From Deltaproteobacteria bacterium (lineage in GTDB: Bacteria; Desulfobacterota; Desulfobacteria; Desulfobacterales; G020354645), in contig CP070652.1 of the NCBI GenBank assembly GCA_020354645.1, forward strand, positions 4,210,649-4,274,648: a DNA stretch of 64,000 bases. Reading direction: 5' to 3'. Each line of letters starts with the position of its first letter. The stretch's first letter is position 1. The notes under the pieces were generated by a model. That model was not told the DNA's origin and made no database searches. It saw nothing but the letters and a program-made list of their open reading frames with translations. Both the position numbers and the translations under genes were made by a program. Below, in pieces: positions 25,706 through 34,552 of the stretch.

Positions 25706-26101
25706 TTACTCGACCTGTAAATTTTTATAAATAGAGACCTCAATTAGATTTTGATCAGGGTCTCGAAAATAAACTGAAGTAATTGGGCCCATGGCGCCTG
25801 TTCTTTCCACCGGACCGGCAATTATCTCAACGGCGCAAGCCCGTAAATGACTTATAACCTCAGGCAAGGGGTCATTTGTTACAAAGCAAAGGTCGATTGA
25901 GCCCGGTGTTGGTCGTAAAGCTTTAGGCCCAAACTCCTCGCCCTGTTGATGAAAGTTTAATTTCTGATCACCAAAAATAACGGCTTTACGTTCGCCCTCA
26001 AAGGTAACTTCTTTCATACCCAAATCCCTGGTATAAAAAGCACAACTTGATTTAATATCTTTGACAGTTAAAACGAGATGATCAATATTATTAACTTTCA
26101 T
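25706..26101 (-). CDS. VOC family (glyoxalase-like) protein
   Basis: 131 residues from ATG 26101 (a TTG sits one codon earlier). Two beta-alpha-beta-beta-beta units are visible: IDHLVLTVKDIKSSCAFYTRDLG with a metal-ligand His, and the second half GSIDLCFVT...TSVYFRDPDQNLIEVSIY with a C-terminal Glu. This is the layout of the glyoxalase/dioxygenase/fosfomycin-resistance superfamily. Within the catabolic block it could be an epimerase, lyase or isomerase step. The exact reaction cannot be assigned. Confidence 0.82.
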   Translation of the reverse strand: MKVNNIDHLVLTVKDIKSSCAFYTRDLGMKEVTFEGERKAVIFGDQKLNFHQQGEEFGPKALRPTPGSIDLCFVTNDPLPEVISHLRACAVEIIAGPVERTGAMGPITSVYFRDPDQNLIEVSIYKNLQVE

Positions 26102-26140
26102 CAAAGTATCTTTCTGTTAAAAAGCTATTCAGAAATACAA

Positions 26141-26884
26141 TCAACTTTTGAGTTTCGTAATTCTTCCCTCTTTGGCCAAAGCAATAAAATGGGCCACATC
26201 AATTTCTTTCGGGCAGACAAAGGAACAGGCGCGAGACGAATGACATCGGCATACACCCTGATAGCCGTAAAGAATTTTTAATCTCTGTTCTTTTTCCTGT
26301 TCGCGGGGATCCATCACCCTCACGATACTGTTCAGCATGGCATTGGGCCCAAGAAAAGTCTCATGACTGCTGATGCATGCGGCAGCACAGCAAAAACAGT
26401 TAATACATCGAGTGGCATTGACGTAGCGTTCCAGTTCCTGTGGGGTTATCGGAAACTCGTCTCCTTCTGACCGGGGCAATACCGGTTTGATGATATACGG
26501 TTTGACCTGGTCCACCCTATCATAAGCCTTGGTGAAATCCACTATCAGATCACGAATCACAGGCGCCACGTTCAGGGGTTCAATGTAAAAGGTGTCTGTC
26601 CTAAAGTAGTATATGGCATTTTCGACGAGAAGTTCACAGGCAAGAAGAGGCTTTCCATTGACTTTCATCGAACACGTTCCGCATTGTCCATGTTCGCACG
26701 AGGAGACCCAGGCTAAGGTTGGGTCTTGCTCATCGTTGATTTTGCGTAAAAGATCCACGAACCGCATGATCCGGCTTGCTTCCAAGGTGTACTTTTGAAT
26801 CCAAGATCGATTCTCATCGGGATCGAAGCGACGAATCTTCAAGTTGATCATAAAGACTTGCGTTTGTGGATTTTCGCGGCTCAC
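26141..26884 (-). CDS. Succinate dehydrogenase/fumarate reductase iron-sulfur subunit
   Basis: 247 residues, GTG start. The N-terminal 2Fe-2S domain has CEHGQCGTCSMKVNGKPLLAC; the C-terminal domain has the two remaining clusters CINCFCCAAAC and CRCHSSRACSFVCP. This gives the usual 2Fe-2S, 4Fe-4S and 3Fe-4S chain that carries electrons between flavoprotein and membrane anchor. The order on the minus strand is membrane anchor, flavoprotein, iron-sulfur protein. Direction (succinate oxidation or fumarate reduction) and even the dicarboxylate handled are not decided by sequence. Confidence 0.93.
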   Translation of the reverse strand: MSRENPQTQVFMINLKIRRFDPDENRSWIQKYTLEASRIMRFVDLLRKINDEQDPTLAWVSSCEHGQCGTCSMKVNGKPLLACELLVENAIYYFRTDTFYIEPLNVAPVIRDLIVDFTKAYDRVDQVKPYIIKPVLPRSEGDEFPITPQELERYVNATRCINCFCCAAACISSHETFLGPNAMLNSIVRVMDPREQEKEQRLKILYGYQGVCRCHSSRACSFVCPKEIDVAHFIALAKEGRITKLKS

Positions 26885-26901
26885 TTTATTTTGTTTCCCT
26901 C

Positions 26902-28698
26902 TCAGTATTTTCTTTCGATAACATCGAACTTATCGTAAAACTGACCCCCTTCATTATAAATACTCATATCAATATCACGGCTGCCGAACTCAACTGTTCC
27001 AAATTGTTCCATGGATATTAACGTATGATAGTTAAACTCATCTTTTCTTTCGGGAAAATCTTCGCGAAAATGGGCGCCTCTAGACTCTCTTCTATATAAC
27101 GCAGCCTGGGCAATGACCATTGAGACAGCCAACAGGTTGTCCAGTTCCCAGTGTTGAACCAGCTCCTGATTCATGCGGAGGCTCTTTGCGGATAAAGCCG
27201 TGTGATCCGCTCGATGTCTTAGGATTTTCAAGACATCAATTGCTTTGGAAATTCCTTCGTCGGTTCTGAAGATACCGACACTTTCGGTCATCAGGGTTCT
27301 CATTTCGTCACGAATTTGTCCGATGTTGTCGCCACCACGGGATTCCAGGTAACGAGAAAATCGGGCAACGGAAATATCTCCCTCAGCTTCTGGAAATTTT
27401 TCAGGGGTATCCTTTAGATATGCCAGAATCCTATCACCGGCAAATTTTCCCATGGTGATCAGTTCCAATATTGAGTTTGTTCCAAGACGGTTGAAACCGT
27501 GAAAGCTGGCTGACGCGCATTCGCCGACTGCATACAGACCGAAGACGGTTTTCTGTGTGCTGTCCTGAACTTCACCAAAGACATTGGTGGGTATGCCGCC
27601 CATCTGATAGTGGTTGCTCGGGTGAACCGGACAAAGTTCCTCTTTCGGGTCAAGATTGAGATATTTTCTGAAAAATCCGGTGACCTCGGGAATTTGTTTT
27701 TCATGGACAGCATCAGAAAGGTGCCGTAAATCGATCCAAATATGCTCAACATTGTGATCGGGATTTAAAATTCCCTTTCCATTGCGAATTTCTGATGCAA
27801 TCGCCCGTGAGACCAAATCGCGGGGAGCCAGCTCTTTCATTTTGGGTGCATAGTGTTCCATAAAAGCGTCCATATCTTTGTTGCGCAGAATACCTCCTAC
27901 CGAACGCAGCGTTTCGCTGGCCAATATGCCGGGACCCACGATGCCGGTGGGATGAAACTGGACAGCTTCAGGATCCATCACGGGCAGCCCTGCCTGGAGA
28001 ATGAGTGCCAGCCCGTCACCTGTATTTTGACGGCAATTGGTTGTGACTTTATAGACTTGCCCGCTTCCACCCGTAGCCAAAACTGTGGCTCTAGACAAAA
28101 TACGGATAAATTCACCTTCCTTTTGCTTAAAAACAATGCAGCCCACGCATTGGTCATCTTTAAAAAGAAGCTCTACGGCAATTGCTTGGTTGATAAAAGA
28201 AATGTTTCTTTTCAAGGATTCTCCCCAGCAGGTATCCATAATTCCCTTTCCGGTTCGATCAGCTTCAAATACAGCCCGATAAGCCGAGGATTCACCAAAA
28301 TTGAGCGTATGGCCGCCAAATGTTCGCTTGCTGAGTTTCCCTGTTTGGTCACGGCTAAAATGCATCCCCCTGTTTTCCAACCACAGGATCTGTTCCCAAG
28401 CCGCCTGGCAGATTTTCCGGACCACGTTTTGATCGGCAGTACAATCAGATCCTTTCCAAGTGTCAAACATATGATAAATGATTTTGTCCGCCGGATCCTT
28501 AGGGTCAACAGCCGCTAATCCACCCTGGGCAGTGGACGTGTGTGATTTTTGCGGATGGAGTCCCTTGGTGATGGCAATGATCCGGCTTTGGGGCCTGGAT
28601 TCAAGCACCTCGACAGCACAACGCAAACCAGCACCACCGGAACCTATAATAAGCAAGTCGCATTCAAGTGTTGAGTCTATTCTCAGTCTTTTATTCAC
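26902..28698 (-). CDS. Succinate dehydrogenase/fumarate reductase flavoprotein subunit
   Basis: 598 residues, GTG start. FAD site LLIIGSGGAGLRCAVEV; the flavin-attachment segment SHTSTAQGGLAA carries the conserved His that links FAD in this family. Substrate-binding motif VQFHPTGIVGPG, catalytic Arg region ELAPRDLVSRAIASEI and HYQMGGIP are intact. It works with the iron-sulfur subunit 17 bp downstream and a membrane anchor encoded upstream. The anchor gene is separated by a 261-bp repeat-bearing gap, unusual for this operon type. Confidence 0.93.
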   Translation of the reverse strand: MNKRLRIDSTLECDLLIIGSGGAGLRCAVEVLESRPQSRIIAITKGLHPQKSHTSTAQGGLAAVDPKDPADKIIYHMFDTWKGSDCTADQNVVRKICQAAWEQILWLENRGMHFSRDQTGKLSKRTFGGHTLNFGESSAYRAVFEADRTGKGIMDTCWGESLKRNISFINQAIAVELLFKDDQCVGCIVFKQKEGEFIRILSRATVLATGGSGQVYKVTTNCRQNTGDGLALILQAGLPVMDPEAVQFHPTGIVGPGILASETLRSVGGILRNKDMDAFMEHYAPKMKELAPRDLVSRAIASEIRNGKGILNPDHNVEHIWIDLRHLSDAVHEKQIPEVTGFFRKYLNLDPKEELCPVHPSNHYQMGGIPTNVFGEVQDSTQKTVFGLYAVGECASASFHGFNRLGTNSILELITMGKFAGDRILAYLKDTPEKFPEAEGDISVARFSRYLESRGGDNIGQIRDEMRTLMTESVGIFRTDEGISKAIDVLKILRHRADHTALSAKSLRMNQELVQHWELDNLLAVSMVIAQAALYRRESRGAHFREDFPERKDEFNYHTLISMEQFGTVEFGSRDIDMSIYNEGGQFYDKFDVIERKY

Positions 28699-28721
28699 TA
28701 AAATATTCCCAGTAACCTATA

Positions 28722-28909
28722 ATAAACTCGAAATTCGAAGCACGAAATCCGAAACAAATTCAAAATACGAATATTCAAATGTTCAAATAGATAAATTCAC
28801 TTAAAACCCTTCTTAAAAGAAAAACGACAGCGTTGATCATCTTTTTGCGATTTAGAATTTTGGTCATCCGAAATTGTTTCGTGCTTCGATATTCGGATTT
28901 CGAATTTAT
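28722..28909. repeat. Imperfect inverted-repeat element inside sdh operon
   Basis: The ends are inverted copies: AAATTCGAAGCACGAAATCC near 28731-28750 matches, on the other strand, ATTCGGATTTCGAATTTAT and GTTTCGTGCTTCG near 28876-28909. The whole is AT-rich with repeated CGAAAT/CGAATA words and no coding frame. It looks like a MITE-type or hairpin element inserted between the membrane-anchor and flavoprotein genes. Confidence 0.65.
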
Positions 28910-28959
28910 GTCGATTAAAATGCACGCACTTTTTCTTGTCTAAAATTATTTTTTTAAAA

Positions 28960-29787
28960 CTATAGTGTCAGCGTCAATCTTATGCCGATCCATCCAAAAA
29001 CAGCCATCATTAAGAAAATTAGAATAGTTAAACCATTTTGCAGCAGCCTGAATTTTAAATAATCCTTAAGGATGGACATCAGGCCATAGCCGGCGTGATA
29101 AAGTACAGCGATAACAAGCGTCAGGTCCACGAATTTGATAAATTTAGATTGCATTCTGGTAATCACAACATTGGACTCGTGACCGATGGCAGGTTGAAGA
29201 TGCATGAACAGAAGATGGGCCGGAATAATAATCAATAAAAAAACGCCACTGATTCTTTGCAGTTTCCAGGCAAGGGAACTTGCGGTGTTCCAGATTTTCG
29301 ATGCGACCAGATAACCGGGGCTGACACTGAAAATCAGACTGGTAAGCCAGAAAAAAATTGGCGATACTGACTGGTTACCCATGATCATCAGCAATCCAAG
29401 CAGCAAAACATACGTAACGGCAAGACCGAATACCCAGCGAATCATGGATTCATCGTTTCGCGTCGCGAATATTTCGTACAGTATCAGTCGACCGCCATTA
29501 AGGGCGTGGAAGATGACCGGCACAGCCAAAAGCCACTCGAGAAAAGAGATAAAAACAAACCCGAAATATTTCATTTTTGCATCATACTCGGAGGGTATCG
29601 CAAGAGAAGAGAGCGTCAAAATATGAAACCAAATGTAAACAACCATGAAGATACCGGTCAGGCGATGAATCCAGGCAATGACAAATGGCCATCCTCGCGT
29701 TTTGGCATAAAACGCCGCAACCGGCAAACTTTCCAGCGCTGAAAGAATCAACCGTTCAAATGGTCTTTTGACGACGGGTGAAGTCAT
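28960..29787 (-). CDS. Fused succinate dehydrogenase membrane anchor (SdhC-SdhD-like)
   Basis: 275 residues with about six TM helices. The first half has SdhC marks (AWIHRLTGIFMVVYIWFHIL, then FHALNGGRLILYEIF). The second half has SdhD-like marks (WKLQRISGVFLLIIIPAHLLFMHL, then VLYHAGYGLMSILKDY). Several His residues in these helices are candidate heme ligands. Normal SdhC and SdhD are about 115-130 residues each, so this looks like both joined in one chain. ATG 29787 follows AGGAG. It opens the sdh unit. Confidence 0.82.
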   Translation of the reverse strand: MTSPVVKRPFERLILSALESLPVAAFYAKTRGWPFVIAWIHRLTGIFMVVYIWFHILTLSSLAIPSEYDAKMKYFGFVFISFLEWLLAVPVIFHALNGGRLILYEIFATRNDESMIRWVFGLAVTYVLLLGLLMIMGNQSVSPIFFWLTSLIFSVSPGYLVASKIWNTASSLAWKLQRISGVFLLIIIPAHLLFMHLQPAIGHESNVVITRMQSKFIKFVDLTLVIAVLYHAGYGLMSILKDYLKFRLLQNGLTILIFLMMAVFGWIGIRLTLTL

Positions 29788-29882
29788 TTATGACGAACTC
29801 CTGCTATCCGTGTGTCGGACAAATGGTCATCTTTGAGGTGAAAAAATTTTTCCAAAAATTCTTTGTTGATTGCCTCTAAAAG

Positions 29883-29926
29883 TGAAGCCTCCCCGCGGCA
29901 AGCCGCGGGGCATTCTGGCGAAGGAG
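29883..29926. repeat. Palindromic repeat, second REP-like type
   Basis: GAAGCC followed by the palindrome TCCCCGCGGCAAGCCGCGGGG and ATTCTGGCGAAGGAG. The layout matches the three REP-like copies (same GAAGC-stem-tail order) but the core differs. It lies between the GntR regulator and the sdh anchor gene. Confidence 0.6.
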
Positions 29927-29943
29927 AGTAAAAGGGGGTGTCT

Positions 29944-30687
29944 TTAATTTCGGGGAGGTGAGGGGCCCCCGTTTTCTTGTTCATCTAAGTAAGCCAGAAA
30001 CTTCTGATGGGCTTCCTGAATATGATTTTGCACCAGGTTTCCGATCGTCTGTTTATCTACATCCTGATCTCTAAAATGATTAAATATCCTTTGATGCACT
30101 GCCAAAGATCCGGGCAAATCTTCCTGATAATACTGGTAGGAAAATCGGTACCATAAACTATGCATCCTCAAAGTTTTCAATATTTTTACCAGGATATCAT
30201 TACCCGAAGCATTTATGAAGACGTCGTGAAATTCGAGATGGTTTTTCCAGTATGCTTTCGTGTCCTTTTCTTTAACCGCCATTGCCATCTTATCAAGGGA
30301 TTGCAACATCTCATCAAGCACTTTTCCGGTAATTTTTTGATAAGCTTCCTGGGCGGCCAACCCCTCAAGCAGCGCTCGCACAGGAAAGTTTTCTTCAATA
30401 TCTTTACGGTTGATGCGTTTGACGAAAGCTCCTTTTCTTGGAATGATGACCACCAAACCCTTTTTCTCAAGATCCCGGAAAGCCTCCCGAAGCGGGGACC
30501 GGCTGATGCCGAACTGTTTCTGCAGGTCGACCTCTACAAGCTGGTCACCCCCTGTCAAAACGCCCTCAAGAATCGCTTCCGCAAGGATGCGCGAAACTTG
30601 TTCCCCAAGAACATGGGGGCTGAAATTCAGATCCTTGATTTTGCCGGTGAGATTTTTTGATTCCATAACCGAGTTTTCATTGCTCAT
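29944..30687 (-). CDS. GntR/FadR family transcriptional regulator
   Basis: 247 residues from ATG 30687, overlapping the ferredoxin end by 11 bp; an upstream GTG at 30711 is less likely. The N-terminal winged helix has the GntR recognition helix QKQFGISRSPLREAFRDLEKKG and the wing LVVIIPRKGAFV. The C-terminal part is an all-helical FCD domain with metal or acid ligand residues (FHDVFINASGN, HQRIFNHFRD). FCD regulators usually bind organic acids. Its place in the middle of the carboxylate block suggests it controls that block, with the substrate or an intermediate as effector. Confidence 0.9.
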   Translation of the reverse strand: MSNENSVMESKNLTGKIKDLNFSPHVLGEQVSRILAEAILEGVLTGGDQLVEVDLQKQFGISRSPLREAFRDLEKKGLVVIIPRKGAFVKRINRKDIEENFPVRALLEGLAAQEAYQKITGKVLDEMLQSLDKMAMAVKEKDTKAYWKNHLEFHDVFINASGNDILVKILKTLRMHSLWYRFSYQYYQEDLPGSLAVHQRIFNHFRDQDVDKQTIGNLVQNHIQEAHQKFLAYLDEQENGGPSPPRN

Positions 30688-30895
30688 ATAGCCTGTGAAT
30701 AGTGACGGCACCGGTGGGAAATGCTTCTACGCAAAGCATACACAAAGTACATTCATCCTCGTTTTCTTTGACCACCACTGGCTGGTTGGCCTCGATTGTA
30801 AAAATATTTACCGGACATACCTGAACCCAGTTGGCAGTTTCCTCCTCCCCCGCAAACTTAGCTAGATCAATTTCTACTTTTATGAACTCTCCCAT
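30677..30895 (-). CDS. Small single-cluster ferredoxin-like protein
   Basis: 72 residues with Cys27 (VCPVN) and a C-x2-C-x2-C group (Cys49, 52, 55). The position of the usual fourth Cys of the group is Phe59 before Pro60. Taken with Cys27 the four Cys can hold one 4Fe-4S cluster, as in FixX-like ferredoxins. It is probably an electron carrier for a dehydrogenase in the block. It overlaps the GntR gene, so the two are co-transcribed. Confidence 0.8.
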   Translation of the reverse strand: MGEFIKVEIDLAKFAGEEETANWVQVCPVNIFTIEANQPVVVKENEDECTLCMLCVEAFPTGAVTIHRLYEQ

Positions 30896-31053
30896 GCATT
30901 ATAGCCTTTTTGAAATAAGACGTTTAGTGAACTGATGTGAGATAAATAAATCTAAAGCCGCTTTAGACAAGGTATGGCCCTTGGCCTGTTTTGCCGGTTT
31001 GCCTGTTAAATAACGTAAACCGGTCACGTTCTCTGGGTCAACAGGTGAACCCG

Positions 31054-31938
31054 CTAGGATATCTTCGCTGCCATTTTTAATATGCGTCTTGAATTTTCCA
31101 CTACCGGATAGTCTATAAATTTACCGTCTAATTGGATAGCTGCCTTACCGCCGGCTTCCGCCTGTTCAAAAGTTTGAATCACTTTGCGGGCATATTCGAT
31201 TTCTTCTTTCGTCGGTGAAAATATCCTGTTGCACACATCCACCTGATTGGGTTGGATACACAATTTTCCCTGAAACCCGATTTGACGGGCTTTTTTAACG
31301 TCGGCTTCAAGTGCCTCACGGTCTTTGAGATCAATCATAAAGGGCGTATCCAGGGGCGGCTTCACCCCGGCGGCCCGGCAGGCAACCGCTATTCTCGCAC
31401 GCGGATAGAATAGCTCCTCTCCGGTTACGGTGATCTCAAATCCCATATCCAAGGCAAAATCAGCCGCACCAAAGGCGACCGTAAATAGCCGCTCCGGATC
31501 GGTTCGTTGCGCAACAATCTGGAAAGCATTTTGAACTGCCAGGGCTGTTTCGATTAACGGTATGACTGAAATGCAACCCGGTGGAACTTTATTATACTGT
31601 TCCGCAATTAGCAGAAGCCGGTTTATTTTTCGAATGTGAGCGGGGCTTTCAATTTTTGGAAAAATAATACCGGAAAGACTCTCCATCACCACTGCCTCCA
31701 GATCCTGATGCACAAATTCAGAATCCAAAGCGTTCACACGCACAAAGACCTGCCGGTCCTGGTGCTGGCGAATTTTTTCTTGCACCAAAGACCTGGCTTG
31801 CTTTTTCTGCTTATAGGGCACAGCATCTTCAAGATCTATAAGAACAGCATCAGCAGCCGTGTTTACGGCTTTATCTACACGATCCGGCCTATTCCCAGGA
31901 ACAAAAAGGGCTGTTCGTATGAATTCGATCTCACTCAT
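31054..31938 (-). CDS. CitE/HpcH-type acyl-CoA lyase
   Basis: 294 residues of the citrate lyase beta / malyl-, citramalyl-CoA lyase family. Visible marks: RTALFVPGNRPDRVDKA, LIDLEDAVPYKQK (metal-binding region), VRVNALDSEF, IIFPKIESP and FAAADFALDMG-like GAADFALDMGFE. It starts at the base after the stop of the SucD-like gene, with GGGAG upstream, so the two are tightly coupled. The pairing of a SucCD-like CoA ligase with a CitE-like lyase is the set used for malate to malyl-CoA (Mtk/Mcl) or for citramalate/itaconate cleavage. Which of these applies is not determined. Confidence 0.87.
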   Translation of the reverse strand: MSEIEFIRTALFVPGNRPDRVDKAVNTAADAVLIDLEDAVPYKQKKQARSLVQEKIRQHQDRQVFVRVNALDSEFVHQDLEAVVMESLSGIIFPKIESPAHIRKINRLLLIAEQYNKVPPGCISVIPLIETALAVQNAFQIVAQRTDPERLFTVAFGAADFALDMGFEITVTGEELFYPRARIAVACRAAGVKPPLDTPFMIDLKDREALEADVKKARQIGFQGKLCIQPNQVDVCNRIFSPTKEEIEYARKVIQTFEQAEAGGKAAIQLDGKFIDYPVVENSRRILKMAAKIS

Positions 31939-32832
31939 TCAAAGACACTCCCTGGTAAGTGCAACAATCTCTGAAAACACTTTTGCCACCCGAATACCGG
32001 CCTTCTGGAACCGGGCAACCTTGCTTTTGGTTGTCCCCTTATCCCCTTCAACAATGGTTGCTGCATGACCGAATCGCACACCAGGCATTTTGTCCACGAA
32101 CCGTCCGGCAATGAAAGCGATAATGGGTAACGATAATTTTTCGGATATTACAAAGTCGGCAAGCTTTTCCTCGATGATTCCACCAGGCTCACAAAAAAGC
32201 ACGACTACCCGGGTATCGGGGTCTTGATCAAATAGAGGGATTAAATCCAAAAAATTTGATCCCACTACCGGATCGCCGCCGACGCCAACACAGGTACTCT
32301 GTCCGATGCCGTTGGTAGTCAGCAGATTCGCAATCTCGGTCGTCATCCCGCCGCTTCTGGATGCGATACCGACCGGGCCCGGCATATAAGCCTTTTTGAC
32401 GTCCGTCATTGGTCCTCCGGCCATGCCCAGTTTTAAACTGTGGGGTGAAATAAGCCCAAGCGTATTGGGGCCAATGACTCTCGCATCTTTCTCCCGGGCC
32501 ACCTCTAGAAATTCAATTGTGTCTTTTCTGGGAACGCGCTCGGATACGACGATCACGAGCTTGATTTCATTATCGAGCGCTTCCAGCACCGCACCATTGA
32601 CAAGGGTGGGTGGCACGGAAATAACGGAAGCCTCAGCAGGGTGTTTTTTCAGTGCTTGACGCACCGTATCGTAGACAGGAATTCCATGGACCTGATGGCC
32701 GTGCTTGCCCGGGGTGACGCCGGCCACAACCGCTGTCCCATAATCCAACATATCTTTGGTAAAGGTGGTTGCCTCACGCCCGGTAATACCCTGAACGATG
32801 ACTCTGGTATTTTGATCCGCTAAGATTGCCAC
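31939..32832 (-). CDS. Succinyl-CoA synthetase-like alpha subunit (CoA ligase)
   Basis: 297 residues from GTG 32832, which has AAAAGGAG four nt upstream and gives the family N-terminus AILADQNTRVIVQGITG. A longer frame to 32973 would add 47 residues not seen in the family. CoA-binding: GITGREATTFTKDMLDYGTAVVAGVTPGKHG; the phospho-His is in FGHAATIVEGDKGTTKSK. With the SucC-like subunit this should form an acyl-CoA ligase using ATP or GTP. Succinate, malate or another dicarboxylate are all possible. Confidence 0.87.
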   Translation of the reverse strand: MAILADQNTRVIVQGITGREATTFTKDMLDYGTAVVAGVTPGKHGHQVHGIPVYDTVRQALKKHPAEASVISVPPTLVNGAVLEALDNEIKLVIVVSERVPRKDTIEFLEVAREKDARVIGPNTLGLISPHSLKLGMAGGPMTDVKKAYMPGPVGIASRSGGMTTEIANLLTTNGIGQSTCVGVGGDPVVGSNFLDLIPLFDQDPDTRVVVLFCEPGGIIEEKLADFVISEKLSLPIIAFIAGRFVDKMPGVRFGHAATIVEGDKGTTKSKVARFQKAGIRVAKVFSEIVALTRECL

Positions 32833-32999
32833 AGCACTCCTTTTCTTGTTCTTAAAAGCGGTTTCATAGGCCCCTCTAATGCCCGATAGCTGTTCTAAAA
32901 GCGGCTTGGCCGACCTCGTTGCGGGCCGACTCAAGCTGCTCATAGCGGCAACGTCAAAGTGACGACAGTTCAAATACGGATTAATTCCGTTTTTTATTT

Positions 33000-33587
33000 T
33001 TAGGCAATTTTATTGACATTTTCGACAGCTATCCGGGCGGCCTCATCAATAGATACCGCACGATCACAATATGGCACTCCATACTTGGACAATATCTTAA
33101 AGCCTTCCTCTTCCCATGCACCGGGTATACGGAAAACAGCAACCGTTTCGGAAGGCACTTTGCCTGCCTCCAGGATTCCCTTAATGATACCTCGCGCCAC
33201 CAGATCAACCCGTGTGTTGCTGACCACATTCATAATGACTGCAATTTTTGTGACATTCGGTTTTGAAAGAATCAGGCGGGTCAACTCTTTGACCTTTCGA
33301 ACCGAGGGATTTCCACCTATTTCACAATAGTTTGCCGGTTCTCCGCCATGGGACCGCACGGCATCAAAAGCGGTCAGTGAAGCACCGCCACCGCCAATGA
33401 TCAGTCCCAGGGTGCCGTCGAACTCTATCACCCGTCCGGCTACGCCCCTGTGGTCGAGCTGATCGATCTCAGACGCCTTGCGCTCGAATGCTGTCATTTT
33501 ACTCGCTGCTTCGAAGCGACTTTCATCTCTCATGATCTCGGTGATGTCCTTATGCCGGTTCTCCGCCATGGGACCTGACGGCATCAA
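33000..33587 (-). pseudogene. SucC-like beta subunit, C-terminal part after frameshift
   Basis: 195 codons carrying the C-terminal half of a SucC-like subunit: EFDGTLGLIIGGGGASLTAFDAVRSHGG, then NYCEIGGNPSVRKVKELTRLIL and ALAENV-type end IAVENVNKIA. The first 60 or so codons repeat the end of the next segment upstream, because of a 220-bp tandem duplication (33335-33774). Collapsing the duplication joins this piece to 34410 in one 396-residue frame. As drawn the gene is broken; whether that is real or an assembly artefact is open. Confidence 0.7.
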
Positions 33588-33774
33588 AGGCGGTCAGCGA
33601 AGCACCGCCACCGCCAATGATCAGGCCCATGGTGCCGTCGAACTCTATCACCCGTCCGGCTACTCCCCTGTGGTCGAGCTGATCGATCTCAGACGCCCTG
33701 CGCTCGAATGCCGTCATTTTAGACGCTGCTTCGAAGCGACTTTCATTGCTCATGATTTCGGTGATGTCCTTATG
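33335..33774. repeat. 220-bp imperfect tandem duplication within SucC-like gene
   Basis: Two units, 33335-33554 and 33555-33774, both start with CCGGTTCTCCGCCATGGGACC and end with GGTGATGTCCTTATG. They differ at about 15 positions (about 93% identical by eye). 220 is not a multiple of three, so the duplication shifts the frame of the surrounding gene. The word TATGCCGG occurs at both unit borders. Confidence 0.88.
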
Positions 33775-34410
33775 CCGGAAGACAGCATCATCATCGATTT
33801 CGAGATGACAATCCAAGGCAATAAATCTGCCGTCTCCAGTCACGGCTAACGGGTTGATTTCAGCCAGCGTTGCGTCGTATTCAACAAAAACATCCGCCAG
33901 CCTGGAAAGTATCGCCGCCAAACCGAGCAGTTGCTTACCGGAAATACCTGTTTCAGCAATAATATCTCTGGCACGATATTGGGGTAATCTTGACCGTATC
34001 GAAAAATGCTCTCGCCTCACCTTTTCCGGTTCATGCAGCACAATCGCTTCGATATCTACCCCCCCCTCTCTGGAGAAAACAGCGATAGGGGCCTTTGCCA
34101 CGGTATCGTAAGCAATGGCCAAAAAAAACTCTTGGTCAATCTCGAGCATTTCTTCAATGAGTATCTTTTTGGCTTTGTATCCGTTGATTTCGGTTGAAAA
34201 AAGATACCCCATTTTAGTCTTCGCTTCTTCACGGGTGGCCGCCTCCAAAATTCCACCGGCCTTACTACGGCCACCGACAGGTAACTGTGGTTTCAAAACC
34301 ACCGGATTTTTAATTTCGAAAGGATCTGATGGCGAGACAAGGATTCCGGAAGGCGCAGGGATTCGGTATTTTTTTAAAATTTCTTTTGACTCAAACTCCA
34401 GTAATCTCAC
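33550..34410 (-). pseudogene. SucC-like beta subunit, N-terminal part before frameshift
   Basis: Starts at GTG 34410 (AAGGAGATATTT upstream), giving RLLEFESKEILKKYRIPAPSG, the SucC N-terminus; the frame is open further upstream but without family similarity. ATP-grasp features are present: VVLKPQLPVGGRSKAGG, ILIEEMLEI, and the metal-site segment AEINPLAVTGDGRFIALDCHLEID. It ends at residues HGGEPA where the tandem duplication shifts the frame. It should pair with the SucD-like subunit to make a CoA ligase if the gene is intact in the organism. Confidence 0.72.
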
Positions 34411-34552
34411 AAATATCTCCTTATTCGGTCGATTGTCGACTATATACATACCCATTTTCAGTGTCAAGCAAAATAAAAGGTCATGCAACCCTCCAAGATT
34501 GAATCGAGTCATTTTTCCGGCACTGATTGGCCTTTTACCCATGCCGGGAGGT

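Noticed and set aside
32833..32973. N-terminal extension of the SucD-like gene from 32973
   Set aside because: GTG 32832 has a strong ribosome site and gives the family N-terminus; the 47 upstream codons have no similarity to the family.
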